Notes: generated by a model not told the origin, from the letters alone. A DNA stretch of 64,000 bases from an uncultured Shewanella sp. (GCF_947501225.1 NZ_CANMUW010000007.1:141721-205720), one strand, 5' to 3'; counted from the stretch's first letter, positions 49,042 to 61,139 are shown. Numbers and translations: made by a program.

Positions 49042-49735
49042 ATGGACTCCGTCAATTAACAATTTTAATCCATCGATTGTTTCACAAAGCAGGGCTGGCG
49101 GCAAATGCCGTATAACAGATCAACTCTGGATAAAAAACAAAAAAACACCCATTTATCAACAGGAGCAAAAGTTAAGCCCAGATAATATCCACAAAATCTG
49201 TGGATATCTCTGTTCGAAACTTATTTATAGCGGTTAATATTAGATTTTACGAACAGTTTTCACAATGTAAGATTTTCTGACCAAACTTAGTTTACCCGAT
49301 AACAAACAGCCACTTACAAAGAAATCATTTCTAATATGGTAAGTTACCCTTGCTGGCAGCACACTTTTTAACCGCTCAGTAAAATTTGAATAACTGGAAA
49401 AATATTTTCAGCAGGTTATTCACAGGCAAAGTCTGAAATTCAATAAATCAAGAAATAAATTACTCAATATTCTGTTTGACATCTCAAAAAATTCGAGTTA
49501 GCTAATTAAATATTGTAAGTTATCCAACGAATCTGTGGATAACTATGTGGTAAAAGCAGGGGGTAAAATATTCTTAGTGTTAAAAAGAGAATGGATAACA
49601 AAAATCAGAATATTGTTAATCTGATTTTTCAACTACTTAAGTGAAATCCCGCCGCTATGTTTATACACCGGCATGGGTGCGTTCACTTTTTAACCGCTCA
49701 TTGATATCTATAAAATCTCAGGTAAAATCGATTCG
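49042..49735. promoter_or_regulatory. AT-rich region with a cluster of DnaA-box-like sites
   Basis: 694 bases between the divergent rppH and mutH without a gene. Sites with zero to two changes from TTATCCACA: 49153-49161, 49185-49193, 49199-49207 (reverse), 49416-49424, 49520-49528 and 49534-49542 (reverse, exact). Two of the pairs form inverted arrangements around AATC. Further GGATAA words lie at 49129 and 49592. The position fits promoters of both genes; the DnaA-site density is the unusual part. Confidence 0.55.
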
Positions 49736-50410
49736 ATGAAAACAACGCCAAAACCGCCTCATGATATCGAAGAGTTAATGCAGCGAGCCAACGACATGGC
49801 TGGTCTGACATTAGGACAACTTGCCGATTCCCATGGTATTCCGACCCCTCCCAACTTAAAAAGAGATAAAGGTTGGGTTGGCCAGCTAATCGAACACGAA
49901 CTCGGTGCCGTAGCGGGTTCAAAACCCGAACAGGATTTTCTGCACTTAGGCGTCGAGCTTAAAACTATCCCTGTAGATAGTCATGGCAGGCCAATGGAAA
50001 CCACCTATGTCACTGTCGCTCCACTTGTGGATATTCAGGGGTTGACCTGGGACAGCAGCCTGGTGTGCCATAAACTCCAGACCGTACTTTGGGTGCCGGT
50101 ACAGGGAGACAGGCAGATAGCCGTTGCCGACAGGCAGATCGGCACACCTATTCTCTGGACACCCAATGCAGAAGAGCTCGCACTATTGAAGCAGGATTGG
50201 GAGGAGATAATGGAGTTTATCTCACTCGGGCAGGTACAACAGCTTACCGCAAGGCATGGTGAAGTCCTTCAGCTCAGGCCCAAAGGCGCAAACAGCCGTT
50301 CAGTGACTCAGAGCATTGCCGAAGATGGCTCCACAGTGATGACTAACCCAAGGGGGTTCTATCTGAAGACCCAGTTTACCCAGGCGATCCTATCACGCTT
50401 TTTTAGTTAA
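49736..50410 (+). CDS. mutH: DNA mismatch repair endonuclease MutH
   Basis: Nicks the unmethylated strand at hemimethylated GATC. 224 residues (E. coli 229). Catalytic D-(X)n-E-X-K seen as [17 protein letters not shown]. The N terminus has [17 protein letters not shown]. It implies dam-directed repair in this organism. It is next to rppH-ptsP, as in E. coli. Confidence 0.97.
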   Translation: MKTTPKPPHDIEELMQRANDMAGLTLGQLADSHGIPTPPNLKRDKGWVGQLIEHELGAVAGSKPEQDFLHLGVELKTIPVDSHGRPMETTYVTVAPLVDIQGLTWDSSLVCHKLQTVLWVPVQGDRQIAVADRQIGTPILWTPNAEELALLKQDWEEIMEFISLGQVQQLTARHGEVLQLRPKGANSRSVTQSIAEDGSTVMTNPRGFYLKTQFTQAILSRFFS

Positions 50411-50683
50411 CCTGTTTGGGTTCCCTATTCGAGTGAGCCCCACCTCTATAACCGTCGAAAGGCAAATTGTTCAGTTTATGACATTAACATCTTATCCGTA
50501 GCAGGTGCCTCACCTGTGAGTATGGCCATCTACATGGCTCACATTTTGGAATTTAAGCATGTTTACGTACATAACTCGCCCTCATTTGACAAAGATCACA
50601 AATACTAGTGGAAATCATAGGGGTATTTTCTATAAACTACCGCATCCTGAATAAAGAATGCAGCATTAGGATCCCCTGATAAA

Positions 50684-51757
50684 GTGAAAGCACGTATACA
50701 AGCAAAAAAACTAATTTTTGCGATTTTCGCTTGGGGAATTGCCATGGCGGCGTTTGTGTTTTTCCGATATGCACAGGCTCCCGAGCTTCCTCAATGGGCG
50801 ACCGGTAGTGTAGATCTGGCTACGTTGGCGATCTATATGGGAATCATCTTCGGTAGCTTACATTGGATGTCTAACCTGATCGCCGACTTCAGCGCCATCA
50901 ACAGGCTCCCCTACCTATTCTCGGTTATCTTCAAGGGCCTGTTTCTGCTGCTCGGAGCGACGACGCTCGCCTATATAACTCAGTTTTTAAATATGTGGGC
51001 TATCGAAAACCACATGGCGACATTGAGGCAGATGTTGACCGCTCACATACTCTATAGCCCATCCTTTCAGGCTTTGATCATCTATTTAGTTGTAGTCAGA
51101 GTCGGTCTGGCATTTATCGAGCAGATGGCCCTGCTGGTTGGGCCCAGAGTGTTGCTCAACATAGGTCTGGGAAAATATCACAAGCCAAGGTATGAACAGA
51201 GACTGTTTCTCTATCTCGATATGGTAGCCTCGACCACTCACGCCGAATCTCTTGGCGACTATCGTTTCAGTCGCTTGATTCAGGATAGCTTCAGCCTGCT
51301 CTCTGACACAGTAACCAATAATGAAGCCGAGATATATCGCTATATGGGTGATGCCGTCTTGATACATTGGCCGCTGGAAGACGGAATTCTTAAAGACAGA
51401 AGTTTTAATATCTACTTTGAATTTAGTCAGCAACTCAATTGGCAACGTCAATACTTCGAAGAGCAGTATGGCTTCGTTCCTAAATTCAAGGCTGCGGCTC
51501 ATTGTGGTCAGGTTGTCGCTGCCGTAGTCGGAGTACAAAAACAGGAGATCAGCTTCTTCAGTGACGTACTCAACACTCTGGCGAGGCTGCAAGATCAATG
51601 TAATCCGCTGGGACAACGTATGCTTATCTCCGGCGCGCTGGAATCCAGAATCGATAAAGATAACAGCCAATATGATCTGAATAATTTAGGGCCGATCAAG
51701 TTGAAAGGAAAGCAACACTCTACCGATGTCTTCGGTGTATCCCCCAGACGCGGCTAG
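50684..51757 (+). CDS. Membrane-bound class III adenylate/guanylate cyclase
   Basis: 357 residues. Start is GTG 50684. Four to five hydrophobic helices lie in the first 165 residues. The catalytic domain (about 175-350) shows the metal-binding Asp in LFLYLDMVAST, the second Asp in YRYMGDAVLIHW, the transition-state pair in DVLNTLARLQ (Asn and Arg), and LKGKQHSTDVFGV at the end. All key residues are present, so it should be active; ATP is the likely substrate. Neighbours are mutH and oxyR. Confidence 0.9.
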   Translation: MKARIQAKKLIFAIFAWGIAMAAFVFFRYAQAPELPQWATGSVDLATLAIYMGIIFGSLHWMSNLIADFSAINRLPYLFSVIFKGLFLLLGATTLAYITQFLNMWAIENHMATLRQMLTAHILYSPSFQALIIYLVVVRVGLAFIEQMALLVGPRVLLNIGLGKYHKPRYEQRLFLYLDMVASTTHAESLGDYRFSRLIQDSFSLLSDTVTNNEAEIYRYMGDAVLIHWPLEDGILKDRSFNIYFEFSQQLNWQRQYFEEQYGFVPKFKAAAHCGQVVAAVVGVQKQEISFFSDVLNTLARLQDQCNPLGQRMLISGALESRIDKDNSQYDLNNLGPIKLKGKQHSTDVFGVSPRRG

Positions 51758-51798
51758 TGTGCTGCAACTGCGAGTTAAGCTCTGGTTTTAGCGTTTCA

Positions 51799-51866
51799 GG
51801 CTGAAGCCGGACAATATAAGAACGCTGTCAGTACTATGACTTAGTACTATGACTTGACTGACAGCG
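51799..51866. repeat. Hairpin with internal 13-bp direct repeat between cyclase and oxyR
   Basis: CGCTGTCAGT (51823-51832) and ACTGACAGCG (51857-51866) are perfect 10-bp inverted arms. Between and overlapping them AGTACTATGACTT occurs twice in tandem (51830-51842, 51843-51855). No T-run follows either way. A REP-like GGCTGAAGCCGG precedes it at 51799. It may stop transcription between convergent genes. Confidence 0.7.
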
Positions 51867-51889
51867 CCCATCTTAGCTGGCTTACTAAG

Positions 51890-52801
51890 CTACTCCTCCC
51901 TTCCCTCCAGCAGATTTTGAATAGCCAAGCCTAAGGTTCTGAAGGTAAGGATCCGGCTGGAGGTCTGTCGCCATACCAGACCAATATCACGATAAGGAGC
52001 ATCGCCCGGAGGCTGCATGACACTGAGATCGGTCTCATTCAAGATGCCGGCATCGATCGCCATCTGAGGCAGGAAGGTTGTTCCTAATTTACTGTTAACC
52101 ATCTGCACTAAAGTATGCAGACTCGTCGCGGCGAAAGGATTGACTTTAGCACTGTCTCCTAACTGGCAGGCAGTAATAGCGTGTCCGGTTATGCAGTGTT
52201 CGGCCTGAAGAAGGAATATGCTCTCATCGGGGAACAGTTTGAAATCCAGTGGCTCATGGATCTCATCCACTAACTCTTCATGCACTACCATTTTGAAGGG
52301 ATCGATACCTACCTTCATGCTGTGATAACCACTGGTATCGACCGGCAGAGCCAACAGCAGAAGGTCAAGCTCCCCCTTACCCAGAGCGTCGAGCAGGCGG
52401 TCAGTGGTATCCTCTTTCAAGAACAGGGTCAGATCCGGGTAACTCTTTTGACAGTGTTTAACGACCCGGCTCAATAGAAATGGAGCGATAGTTGGGATGC
52501 AGCCCAGGCGAATATCCCCAGTCATCGGCTCTCCCTGATGTTTAACCAACTCGACAAGATCATCGACGTCGGTGAGTAGTTTTCTTGCCCGTTGAACAAC
52601 CTCTTCACCGATCGCGGTGAATATAAAAGACTTGTGGTCTCGCTCAATCAGCTGGTGACCTAACTGCTCTTCCAGGTTTTGAATACCACTAGAGAGTGTC
52701 GACTGGCTCACATGGCACATCTTTGCAGCCCGATTAAAGTTCTGCTCATGATGTAAGTTAACCAAATAAAAGAGGTTTTTTAAGCTAGGTAAATGTTTCA
52801 T
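51890..52801 (-). CDS. oxyR: Hydrogen peroxide sensor and regulator OxyR
   Basis: A LysR-type regulator of peroxide defence. 303 residues from ATG 52801 (an in-frame TTG lies at 52816). The HTH is NFNRAAKMCHVSQSTLSSGIQNLEEQLG. The redox cysteines are Cys203 and Cys212 in EHCITGHAITACQLG, with the same eight-residue spacing as Cys199/Cys208 in E. coli. Function is well supported. Confidence 0.95.
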   Translation of the reverse strand: MKHLPSLKNLFYLVNLHHEQNFNRAAKMCHVSQSTLSSGIQNLEEQLGHQLIERDHKSFIFTAIGEEVVQRARKLLTDVDDLVELVKHQGEPMTGDIRLGCIPTIAPFLLSRVVKHCQKSYPDLTLFLKEDTTDRLLDALGKGELDLLLLALPVDTSGYHSMKVGIDPFKMVVHEELVDEIHEPLDFKLFPDESIFLLQAEHCITGHAITACQLGDSAKVNPFAATSLHTLVQMVNSKLGTTFLPQMAIDAGILNETDLSVMQPPGDAPYRDIGLVWRQTSSRILTFRTLGLAIQNLLEGREE

Positions 52802-53004
52802 AAAATCGATTACCAACTATGATCGTTATCAAAATATCCTATTCAACTTTACCATAAAAGCATAAGGAAAGGATTCGATTATGATTTGATAATGTGATGC
52901 CCGCCTAAATAAAACAACCAAAGGCTAGTAGGTATAAAAACGGCAGTGGTGTTTCAAAGCTGAAGGGAGCACACACAGGTACAGACAGACAGACAGGCAA
53001 GAAA

Positions 53005-53039
53005 AAAGCGCTAATGAAACTCTGTTTCATTAGCGCTTT
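53005..53039 (-). terminator. hptA terminator
   Basis: A 16-bp perfect inverted repeat (AAAGCGCTAATGAAAC and its complement, 3-base loop). On the minus strand six T follow. It lies 40 bases after hptA. A short CAGA tandem (52983-52995) lies beside it. Confidence 0.92.
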
Positions 53040-53078
53040 ACTATCTCTGACTCTATAGAAAGAATATGGGAGCAGGCG

Positions 53079-53444
53079 TTAAACTTTAGATTCGAGATAT
53101 TGCTTAAGCTCTGCCAGGTCTTGGTTGGCATTATCAACAATCGCTTGTAACCAAGTCTCATGCTCATTCGCCCATGCCGCATCTTCACCATGCTGAAGCA
53201 GTTGAGCAAATTGTTGAATTCTCTTCAGACCTACAGAACCTGCGGCACCTTTAAACTTATGAGCTTCGGAGCATAAAGTATCTTTGTCTTGAGCTTCCTT
53301 AGCATTAACTAAGTTTCCTACATATTCTGGCATTAGCTGCTCAAATAAGACGACACTTTTCAGCAAAGTTCCCGCACCGATAGCGCTGCAGTACTGCTCA
53401 AGTGTATTAAGATCCAATATTGATTCAATCTCAGCTGTGGCCAT
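53079..53444 (-). CDS. hptA: Orphan histidine phosphotransfer protein (HptA-like)
   Basis: 121 residues forming a single HPt domain. The phospho-acceptor His is His62 in CSEAHKFKGAAGSVGL. In Shewanella a stand-alone HptA relays phosphate from the sensor ArcS to ArcA, replacing the HPt part of ArcB. Assigning this gene to that role rests on family, size and the same neighbourhood (oxyR, gltB). GAGG lies 9 bases before the ATG. Confidence 0.88.
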   Translation of the reverse strand: MATAEIESILDLNTLEQYCSAIGAGTLLKSVVLFEQLMPEYVGNLVNAKEAQDKDTLCSEAHKFKGAAGSVGLKRIQQFAQLLQHGEDAAWANEHETWLQAIVDNANQDLAELKQYLESKV

Positions 53445-53618
53445 ATTAAGGCACCTCTCAAAAATTCTGACTGTTTAAAGACTAATTTACCACATAATAC
53501 CCGCTATAATTGCTGGCGCAACTAATTGAGTAATATGTCGGTGAAAACTATCATTTTTTAACCATCTTTTAACTAATGTGTAATCAAATTTGCTATTTAA
53601 ATAAAGCATTTATTCAAC

Positions 53619-54551
53619 TTATGCCTTAGAAATCAAATAGCTTCCCTGCTCCCCCTTGGCTTTTAGATCGTTGACGATGGCAACGAGACCATCCCAGCGA
53701 AATGCACACCAATCGGGAGCAAGTAACATAGGTTTTTTTGCATAGGCCGTAACTCTATGAAAAATTATATCTTTAGGTGTGTTGCGGATCAGTTCACCAA
53801 CACTGTAGGCGTATTCTTGCACGGTGAGCAGCTTCATCCTGTCGTTACGCCATGCCTTAGCCATGGTACTGCCTTCGACGATATGTAAAGGATGTAATTT
53901 TAAACCGTCTACACCTGCAGCTAAAACGGCTCTTAAACTGTTGAGGTAGTCTTGATGCTCCTCACCCGGTAACCCTAAAATAAGATGAGTACAGACCTTG
54001 ATCCCCTTTGCACGCGCACGGGTAACCGTATCGACATAATCGGCCATAAGGTGGCCCCGGTTGATACGTTTGAGGGTTTTATCATTCGCAGATTGCAAGC
54101 CAAGCTCTAACCATACCTCTATGCCCCTGCTCTGATACGATGCCAGTAACTCAATCACATCATCAGAGACACAGTCCGGTCTTGTACCGACACAAAGGCC
54201 AACGATGTCTGGATCTTCGATCGCTTCATCGTATTTGCTTTTCAGCACCTGATATTCATCATAGGTACTGGTATACGCTTGAAAGTAGGCAATATATTTT
54301 GAGGAGCGCCCAGCAACCCTTTCACGCCCCTGAGCTAACTGCTCCTGAATTGATAGCTCGCTGCCGTGCTCATGATTAAAGGAGGCCACATTACAGTAGG
54401 TACACCCTCCCTTGCCCAGGGTGCCATCTCGATTCGGACAGGTAAACTTTGCGTCTATGGTTAACTTCTTAAGCCTTTCACCAAATTGATTCTTACAAAA
54501 AACACCAAAAGTATAAACGTACTGATCCAGACCCACTAAACACTCACCCAC
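53619..54551 (-). CDS. yhcC: Radical SAM protein, YhcC/TIGR01212 family
   Basis: 310 residues. The radical-SAM cysteines are in FTCPNRDGTLGKGGCTYCNVASF (first Cys is in the TCP segment, then CTYC), an unusually long spacing that is typical of YhcC/Elp3-like proteins. Further signatures are GTRPDCVSDDVIELL and LELGLQSANDKTLKRINRGH. Its reaction is not established. The start is GTG 54551, uncertain; it is next to gltBD, as in E. coli. Confidence 0.9.
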   Translation of the reverse strand: MGECLVGLDQYVYTFGVFCKNQFGERLKKLTIDAKFTCPNRDGTLGKGGCTYCNVASFNHEHGSELSIQEQLAQGRERVAGRSSKYIAYFQAYTSTYDEYQVLKSKYDEAIEDPDIVGLCVGTRPDCVSDDVIELLASYQSRGIEVWLELGLQSANDKTLKRINRGHLMADYVDTVTRARAKGIKVCTHLILGLPGEEHQDYLNSLRAVLAAGVDGLKLHPLHIVEGSTMAKAWRNDRMKLLTVQEYAYSVGELIRNTPKDIIFHRVTAYAKKPMLLAPDWCAFRWDGLVAIVNDLKAKGEQGSYLISKA

Positions 54552-55047
54552 ACCACATAATTGCGGTATTTTAATCTATTCAGCGGGCAGAAACATCGCG
54601 CCATATCAAAATATTGTCGATTAACTCCCCTATACCCGGAGAGTGCAAAATAATGTGATCCGACGCAAACTTAGAAAACAAATAAAACTAAAATCACCAA
54701 GGCTGCATAATTAATCAAACGCTAAAATATGAAATCATTCACTGTACATGCAAAAAAAATCACTTTCCTGAAAATTAACTCAAAACTTTTTTTGTTACAC
54801 CATTGTGAACAATTGAAACTAGTATTTCTAAAATTCTTTTTATTCATAATGTTATACACCACAATCAGCAGTTAACGTTAACGTAAATTAAGAAGTTGAC
54901 TGTATTAAACGTCCGTTATCAGTCACATTTTATGCAATATTTTGGTTTGACCTTTAACCATTCTGGCGGTAATTTGGATCGTTCGGGTGCATATATATAC
55001 TAGTTAACCCCGAGTAGTATTTAGTTAAAGTTTGAGGGAGTCTTTGT
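54552..55047. promoter_or_regulatory. gltB upstream region with promoter
   Basis: 496 AT-rich bases, no ORF. A good sigma-70 promoter is TTGGAT (54974-54979) and TATACT (54996-55001), 16 bases apart, about 40 bases before the gltB ATG. A perfect palindrome GTTAACGTTAAC (54871-54882) lies about 90 bases farther upstream. Regulators such as Lrp or ArgR are possible but no clear site is present. Confidence 0.5.
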
Positions 55048-58000
55048 ATGAGCTTATATCACCCCAGTTTTGAACGTGAGAATTGTGGTTTTGGCCTGAT
55101 AGCCCAAATGGACGGTGAGCCTAGCCATAGAATAGTAAGGACAGCCATACATGGTCTTGATCGCATGAAGCATCGGGGAGGTATCGCTGCCGATGGACGT
55201 ACCGGTGACGGTTGCGGCCTGCTCATGCAACTTCCGATAAAATTCTTTGAGGCGGTAGCCGCAGAAAACGGTTGGCACTTGAGCCGAAAGTTTGCCGTAG
55301 GGATGTTTTTTCTCAGCCAGGATAAGAAGCTTGCCGATGAGGCCAAACTCCTATTGGAAAGAGAGCTGGAAAAAGAGACCCTCAGCGTAGCGGGCTGGAG
55401 AGAGGTTCCGGTAAACCCGGACGTACTGGGCTCTATAGGAAAGAAGAGTCTGCCGCAGATATACCAGGTACTCATTAATTCTCCCATAGGGTGGCGAGAG
55501 AAAGACCTTGAACGTCGTCTCTATATGGCAAGACGTCGCTTAGAGCAGCAACTCCCCCACGACAAAGATTTCTACGTAGCCAGCCTATCGGGGCAGGTTA
55601 TCGTCTACAAGGGGCTGATGATGCCTGTCGATCTGCCTGAGTTTTATCAGGATCTCGCCGACATCAGGCTGCAAAGCTCTATCTGTCTGTTCCATCAGAG
55701 GTTTTCTACAAACACATCACCTAAGTGGCCACTGGCACAACCCTTCAGATATCTGGCACACAATGGTGAGATAAACACGATCACAGGTAACCGGCAGTGG
55801 GCTCGTGCCCGCGCATATAAGTTTAACGCCCCTCTCCTGCCCGATCTCCAGCAAGCCGCCCCCTTCGTCAATGAAAGCGGCTCTGACTCTTCATCCCTGG
55901 ATAATATGCTAGAGATGTTGCTCGCAGGGGGAATGGATCTCTACCGTGCCATGCGTTTGTTGATACCACCGGCATGGCAGAGTAACCCGGAGATGGACGA
56001 GGAGCTCAAGGCCTTCTACGACTTCAACTCCATGCATATGGAGCCCTGGGACGGACCGGCAGGCATCGTCATGACAAACGGCAGGCATGCGGCCTGCGCC
56101 GTCGACAGAAATGGATTACGCCCCTCCCGCTATGTGATCACGAAAGATAGGGTACTCACCCTCGCCTCTGAAGTGGGGATCTGGGATTATGCCCCGGATG
56201 AGGTGGTCGAGAAGGGACGAGTTGGTCCGGGTGAGCTGCTGGTACTCGATACCCTGAACGGACAGCTCTACTCATCGTTTGAGATCGATAACGATCTGAA
56301 ACGCCGCCACCCATACAAGGAGTGGATGGCAAGAAACAGCCAGACACTGACTCCTGCCGAACAGATACCAAAAGAGGAGCAAGGAGTATGTGAATTCACC
56401 CAGGCTCAGCTACTTCAATATCAGAAACACTTTGGCTATTCACGTGAGGAGCTGGAGCAGGTTATCTGGGTACTGGCACAAAAAGGTGAAGAGGCAACAG
56501 GCTCAATGGGGGATGACACCCCTATGGCAGTACTGTCCAAAAAATCCCGTACCATCTACGACTACTTCAGGCAAAAATTTGCCCAGGTCACTAATCCGCC
56601 TATCGATCCACTCAGAGAGAAACATGTGATGTCTCTCTCTACCTGTGTCGGACGCGAACAAAACCTCTTCAATGAGACTACAGGCCACGCTTACCGGGTG
56701 ATGTTCAACTCGCCAGTTTTGCTCTTTAGTGACTTCAACCAGCTATTGGCACTGGACTCGACCTATTATCGAGCCAATACGGTAGATCTTAATTATGACT
56801 TGAGCGAAGGCCTCGAGAGTGCTGTAAAACGGATCTGTGATGAAGCCGAAAGACTGGCCCGCACAGGAACAACCCTACTCATACTCTCCGACAGAGCCAC
56901 TGCGGACTCCAAGCAGGTTGTGCCTGCGGCGATGGCGGTTGGCGCCGTGCAGCATGTACTGGTCAATAAGAGCCTTCGCTGTGATACCAACATCATAGTT
57001 GAAACGGCATCGGCCCGTGACCCGCATCATTTCGCCGTGTTACTGGGCTTTGGCGCTACGGCTATCTATCCCTATCTGGCCTACGAGTCCATATCTGCAC
57101 TGGCAAAGCAGCACAATACCTCTGACACCAGTCAGCTATTGCTTAACTTCCGTCACGGTATCGACAAGGGGCTGAGAAAGATCATGTCGAAGATGGGGAT
57201 CAGCACCGTTGCCTCCTATCGTTGCAGTCAACAGTTTGAGGCTGTCGGCCTGGCAAGTGATGTCGTGGATCTCTGTTTCAACGGTGTTGTCAGCCGTATA
57301 GAGGGCGCCGGTTTCGAGCTGATCGAACAAGATCAAATTTTACTGCATAAACACGCATTCAGGGCCCATCAGCCATTGAATCAGGGCGGACTGCTAAAAT
57401 ACGTTGAGGGAGGCGAATACCACTGCTTTAACCCGGACGTCGTCAACACACTGCAAGCCTGTCTGAAAGACAGAGATTATCCAGCCTATAAAAAATTCAC
57501 CGAATTGGTTGATAAGCGGCCTATCGCGACCCTGCGCGATCTTATCGATGTGAAGGGTGAACTGGAACCTATAGAGATCGACAGGGTCGAGTCCGCTGAC
57601 AGCCTATATCCGCGATTCGACAGTGCCGCCATGAGTATCGGCGCACTGAGCCCTGAGGCCCATGAAGCGCTGGCAGTGGCGATGAACCGTCTCGGTGGCC
57701 GCTCCAACTCAGGTGAAGGCGGAGAAGATCCGGCTCGCTTCAATTCCGAGCGTAACTCGGCGATTAAACAGATAGCATCGGGAAGGTTCGGTGTCACGGC
57801 TCACTACCTGGTCAATGCTGAGGTTCTGCAGATCAAGGTGGCTCAGGGAGCAAAACCCGGTGAAGGGGGACAACTCCCCGGTCATAAGGTGAGCGTTGAG
57901 ATTGCTGCACTTCGTAATGCACGCCCCGGAGTCACATTGATATCACCGCCACCACATCATGATATCTATTCGATTGAAGATCTGGCGCAGCTTATCTTTG

Positions 58001-59496
58001 ACCTCAAGCAGATAAACCCCAGAGCACTCATCTCGGTCAAGCTGGTTTCTGAACCCGGTGTTGGTACCATTGCAACAGGTGTCGCTAAGGCTTACGCCGA
58101 TATGATAACCATCTCAGGTTATGACGGTGGTACCGGCGCAAGTCCCATTACCTCGGTGAAATATGCCGGTAGCCCTTGGGAACTGGGCCTTGCCGAAGTT
58201 CATCAGTCGCTCCTGCAAAATGGTCTGCGTCATAAGATTCGACTTCAGGTCGACGGCGGATTAAAGACGGGACGGGACGTCATCAAGGCGGCGCTATTGG
58301 GTGCCGAAAGCTTTGGTTTCGGTACGGTTCCCATGATTGCGCTGGGGTGTAAATACTTGCGTATCTGCCACCTGAACAACTGCGCAACCGGTGTCGCGAC
58401 CCAAAACGAGCAGCTCAGAAATGAGCACTATCATGGCCTGCCCGAGCGCGTTATGACCTACTTCGAGTTTGTTGCGCAGGAGATAAGAGAATGGATGGCT
58501 GCACTTGGCGTCACACAGTTCGAAGATCTTGTCGGCAGAAGTGAGTGGTTAACCGCACTCGATGGCGACACTCTCAAACAGCAGGGGCTGGAGCTCAGCC
58601 CGATTCTATATACCCCTGAGATCCCCAAGGGCTCGGCGCGCACCTGTCAGGAGATCAATCCGCCATCGGATCTTGGCGAGCTTAACATTAAGCTGCTTGA
58701 AAAAGCCAGGGAGGCTGTTGAACAGGGCTCTCCTCTGGAAGCCAGGTTCAATATCAACAACACAGATCGATCCGTTGGTGCCTCACTTTCAGGCTTTATC
58801 GCAACGACTCAGGGAAAAGAGGGCGCGAAGGCCCAGATAAAGCTCAAGTTTAATGGCAGCGCCGGTCAAAGCTTCGGGGTGTGGAACAGCCCCGGACTCG
58901 ACCTGACCCTCTGTGGCGATGGCAACGACTACGTCGGCAAAGGGATGTCCGGCGGCAAGATCACCATACATCCACCGCTTGGCAGCACGTTCCAGAGTGA
59001 ACGCTCGGCCATCATAGGCAACACCTGCCTCTATGGTGCATCGGGCGGAAAGCTATTCGCCGCCGGCATCGCCGGAGAACGTTTTGCGGTAAGAAACTCC
59101 GGAGCGACCGCAGTCGTGGAAGGTCTGGGTGATAACGGGTGTGAATATATGACCGGCGGCATCGTTGTCGTTCTGGGTAAAACCGGGGTTAACTTCGGTG
59201 CGGGTATGACAGGTGGCTTTGCCTACGTATTCGATCGCTTCGGACGATTTAACCGTAGGGTCAACACTGAGCTGGTCGATACCCAGAAGCTGGAATCTCC
59301 TATCCATCAGCAACACCTGAAAGAGTTGATCGAGGAGCATGTTGCCGAAACCGGGAGTGAACACGCGAAGATGCTGTTAACCGACTTTGAAAACTGGCTC
59401 GACTGCTTCCTGATAGTCAAACCTAAGAGTGTTCCGGTCTCAGATATTCTAAGGCTCGAGCAATCACAGCCCGAACTCAAAGTGATAGCGGGGTAA
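55048..59496 (+). CDS. gltB: Glutamate synthase, large subunit
   Basis: Transfers the amide of glutamine to 2-oxoglutarate. 1482 residues. After a very short propeptide the catalytic Cys should follow the start (ENCGFGLIAQMDG). N-terminal Ntn glutaminase (to about 430), central domain, FMN-binding synthase domain (GRSNSGEGGEDPARF; VSGYDGGTGASP-like segment ISGYDGGTGASP), the 3Fe-4S cysteines in GCKYLRICHLNNCATGV, and the C-terminal beta-helix (GKGMSGGKITIHPP). GAGGGAG precedes the ATG. Operon with gltD, 6 bases apart. Confidence 0.98.
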   Translation: MSLYHPSFERENCGFGLIAQMDGEPSHRIVRTAIHGLDRMKHRGGIAADGRTGDGCGLLMQLPIKFFEAVAAENGWHLSRKFAVGMFFLSQDKKLADEAKLLLERELEKETLSVAGWREVPVNPDVLGSIGKKSLPQIYQVLINSPIGWREKDLERRLYMARRRLEQQLPHDKDFYVASLSGQVIVYKGLMMPVDLPEFYQDLADIRLQSSICLFHQRFSTNTSPKWPLAQPFRYLAHNGEINTITGNRQWARARAYKFNAPLLPDLQQAAPFVNESGSDSSSLDNMLEMLLAGGMDLYRAMRLLIPPAWQSNPEMDEELKAFYDFNSMHMEPWDGPAGIVMTNGRHAACAVDRNGLRPSRYVITKDRVLTLASEVGIWDYAPDEVVEKGRVGPGELLVLDTLNGQLYSSFEIDNDLKRRHPYKEWMARNSQTLTPAEQIPKEEQGVCEFTQAQLLQYQKHFGYSREELEQVIWVLAQKGEEATGSMGDDTPMAVLSKKSRTIYDYFRQKFAQVTNPPIDPLREKHVMSLSTCVGREQNLFNETTGHAYRVMFNSPVLLFSDFNQLLALDSTYYRANTVDLNYDLSEGLESAVKRICDEAERLARTGTTLLILSDRATADSKQVVPAAMAVGAVQHVLVNKSLRCDTNIIVETASARDPHHFAVLLGFGATAIYPYLAYESISALAKQHNTSDTSQLLLNFRHGIDKGLRKIMSKMGISTVASYRCSQQFEAVGLASDVVDLCFNGVVSRIEGAGFELIEQDQILLHKHAFRAHQPLNQGGLLKYVEGGEYHCFNPDVVNTLQACLKDRDYPAYKKFTELVDKRPIATLRDLIDVKGELEPIEIDRVESADSLYPRFDSAAMSIGALSPEAHEALAVAMNRLGGRSNSGEGGEDPARFNSERNSAIKQIASGRFGVTAHYLVNAEVLQIKVAQGAKPGEGGQLPGHKVSVEIAALRNARPGVTLISPPPHHDIYSIEDLAQLIFDLKQINPRALISVKLVSEPGVGTIATGVAKAYADMITISGYDGGTGASPITSVKYAGSPWELGLAEVHQSLLQNGLRHKIRLQVDGGLKTGRDVIKAALLGAESFGFGTVPMIALGCKYLRICHLNNCATGVATQNEQLRNEHYHGLPERVMTYFEFVAQEIREWMAALGVTQFEDLVGRSEWLTALDGDTLKQQGLELSPILYTPEIPKGSARTCQEINPPSDLGELNIKLLEKAREAVEQGSPLEARFNINNTDRSVGASLSGFIATTQGKEGAKAQIKLKFNGSAGQSFGVWNSPGLDLTLCGDGNDYVGKGMSGGKITIHPPLGSTFQSERSAIIGNTCLYGASGGKLFAAGIAGERFAVRNSGATAVVEGLGDNGCEYMTGGIVVVLGKTGVNFGAGMTGGFAYVFDRFGRFNRRVNTELVDTQKLESPIHQQHLKELIEEHVAETGSEHAKMLLTDFENWLDCFLIVKPKSVPVSDILRLEQSQPELKVIAG

Positions 59497-60912
<1,416 letters not shown>

Positions 60913-60953
60913 TTCAGAAGCTCAACCCAACCAACCCTTTTGCTTGTGATTTT

Positions 60954-60980
60954 AGCGCATCGACCGATGCGCTTTTTTTT
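60954..60980 (+). terminator. gltBD terminator
   Basis: AGCGCATCG and CGATGCGCT form a 9-bp stem around two bases, followed by eight T. It lies 42 bases after the gltD stop. Confidence 0.92.
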
Positions 60981-61139
60981 ATCCGTAAATAAGTCAACAA
61001 GATGCCGCTCAGTCAAAACCATCAGACGAGTAGATAACTCCAGCGCAAATCAAAAAAACGAACCAACAGGTGCGTTTTACATGCTAAGCTTTCATCTCAA
61101 TCACAGCTTCAATAACACGCTACACGTATATTCGATCCT

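Noticed and set aside
49042-49735. Chromosomal origin oriC
   Set aside because: DnaA boxes are present, but dnaA, dnaN and mnmG are not, and there is no clear 13-mer unwinding region.
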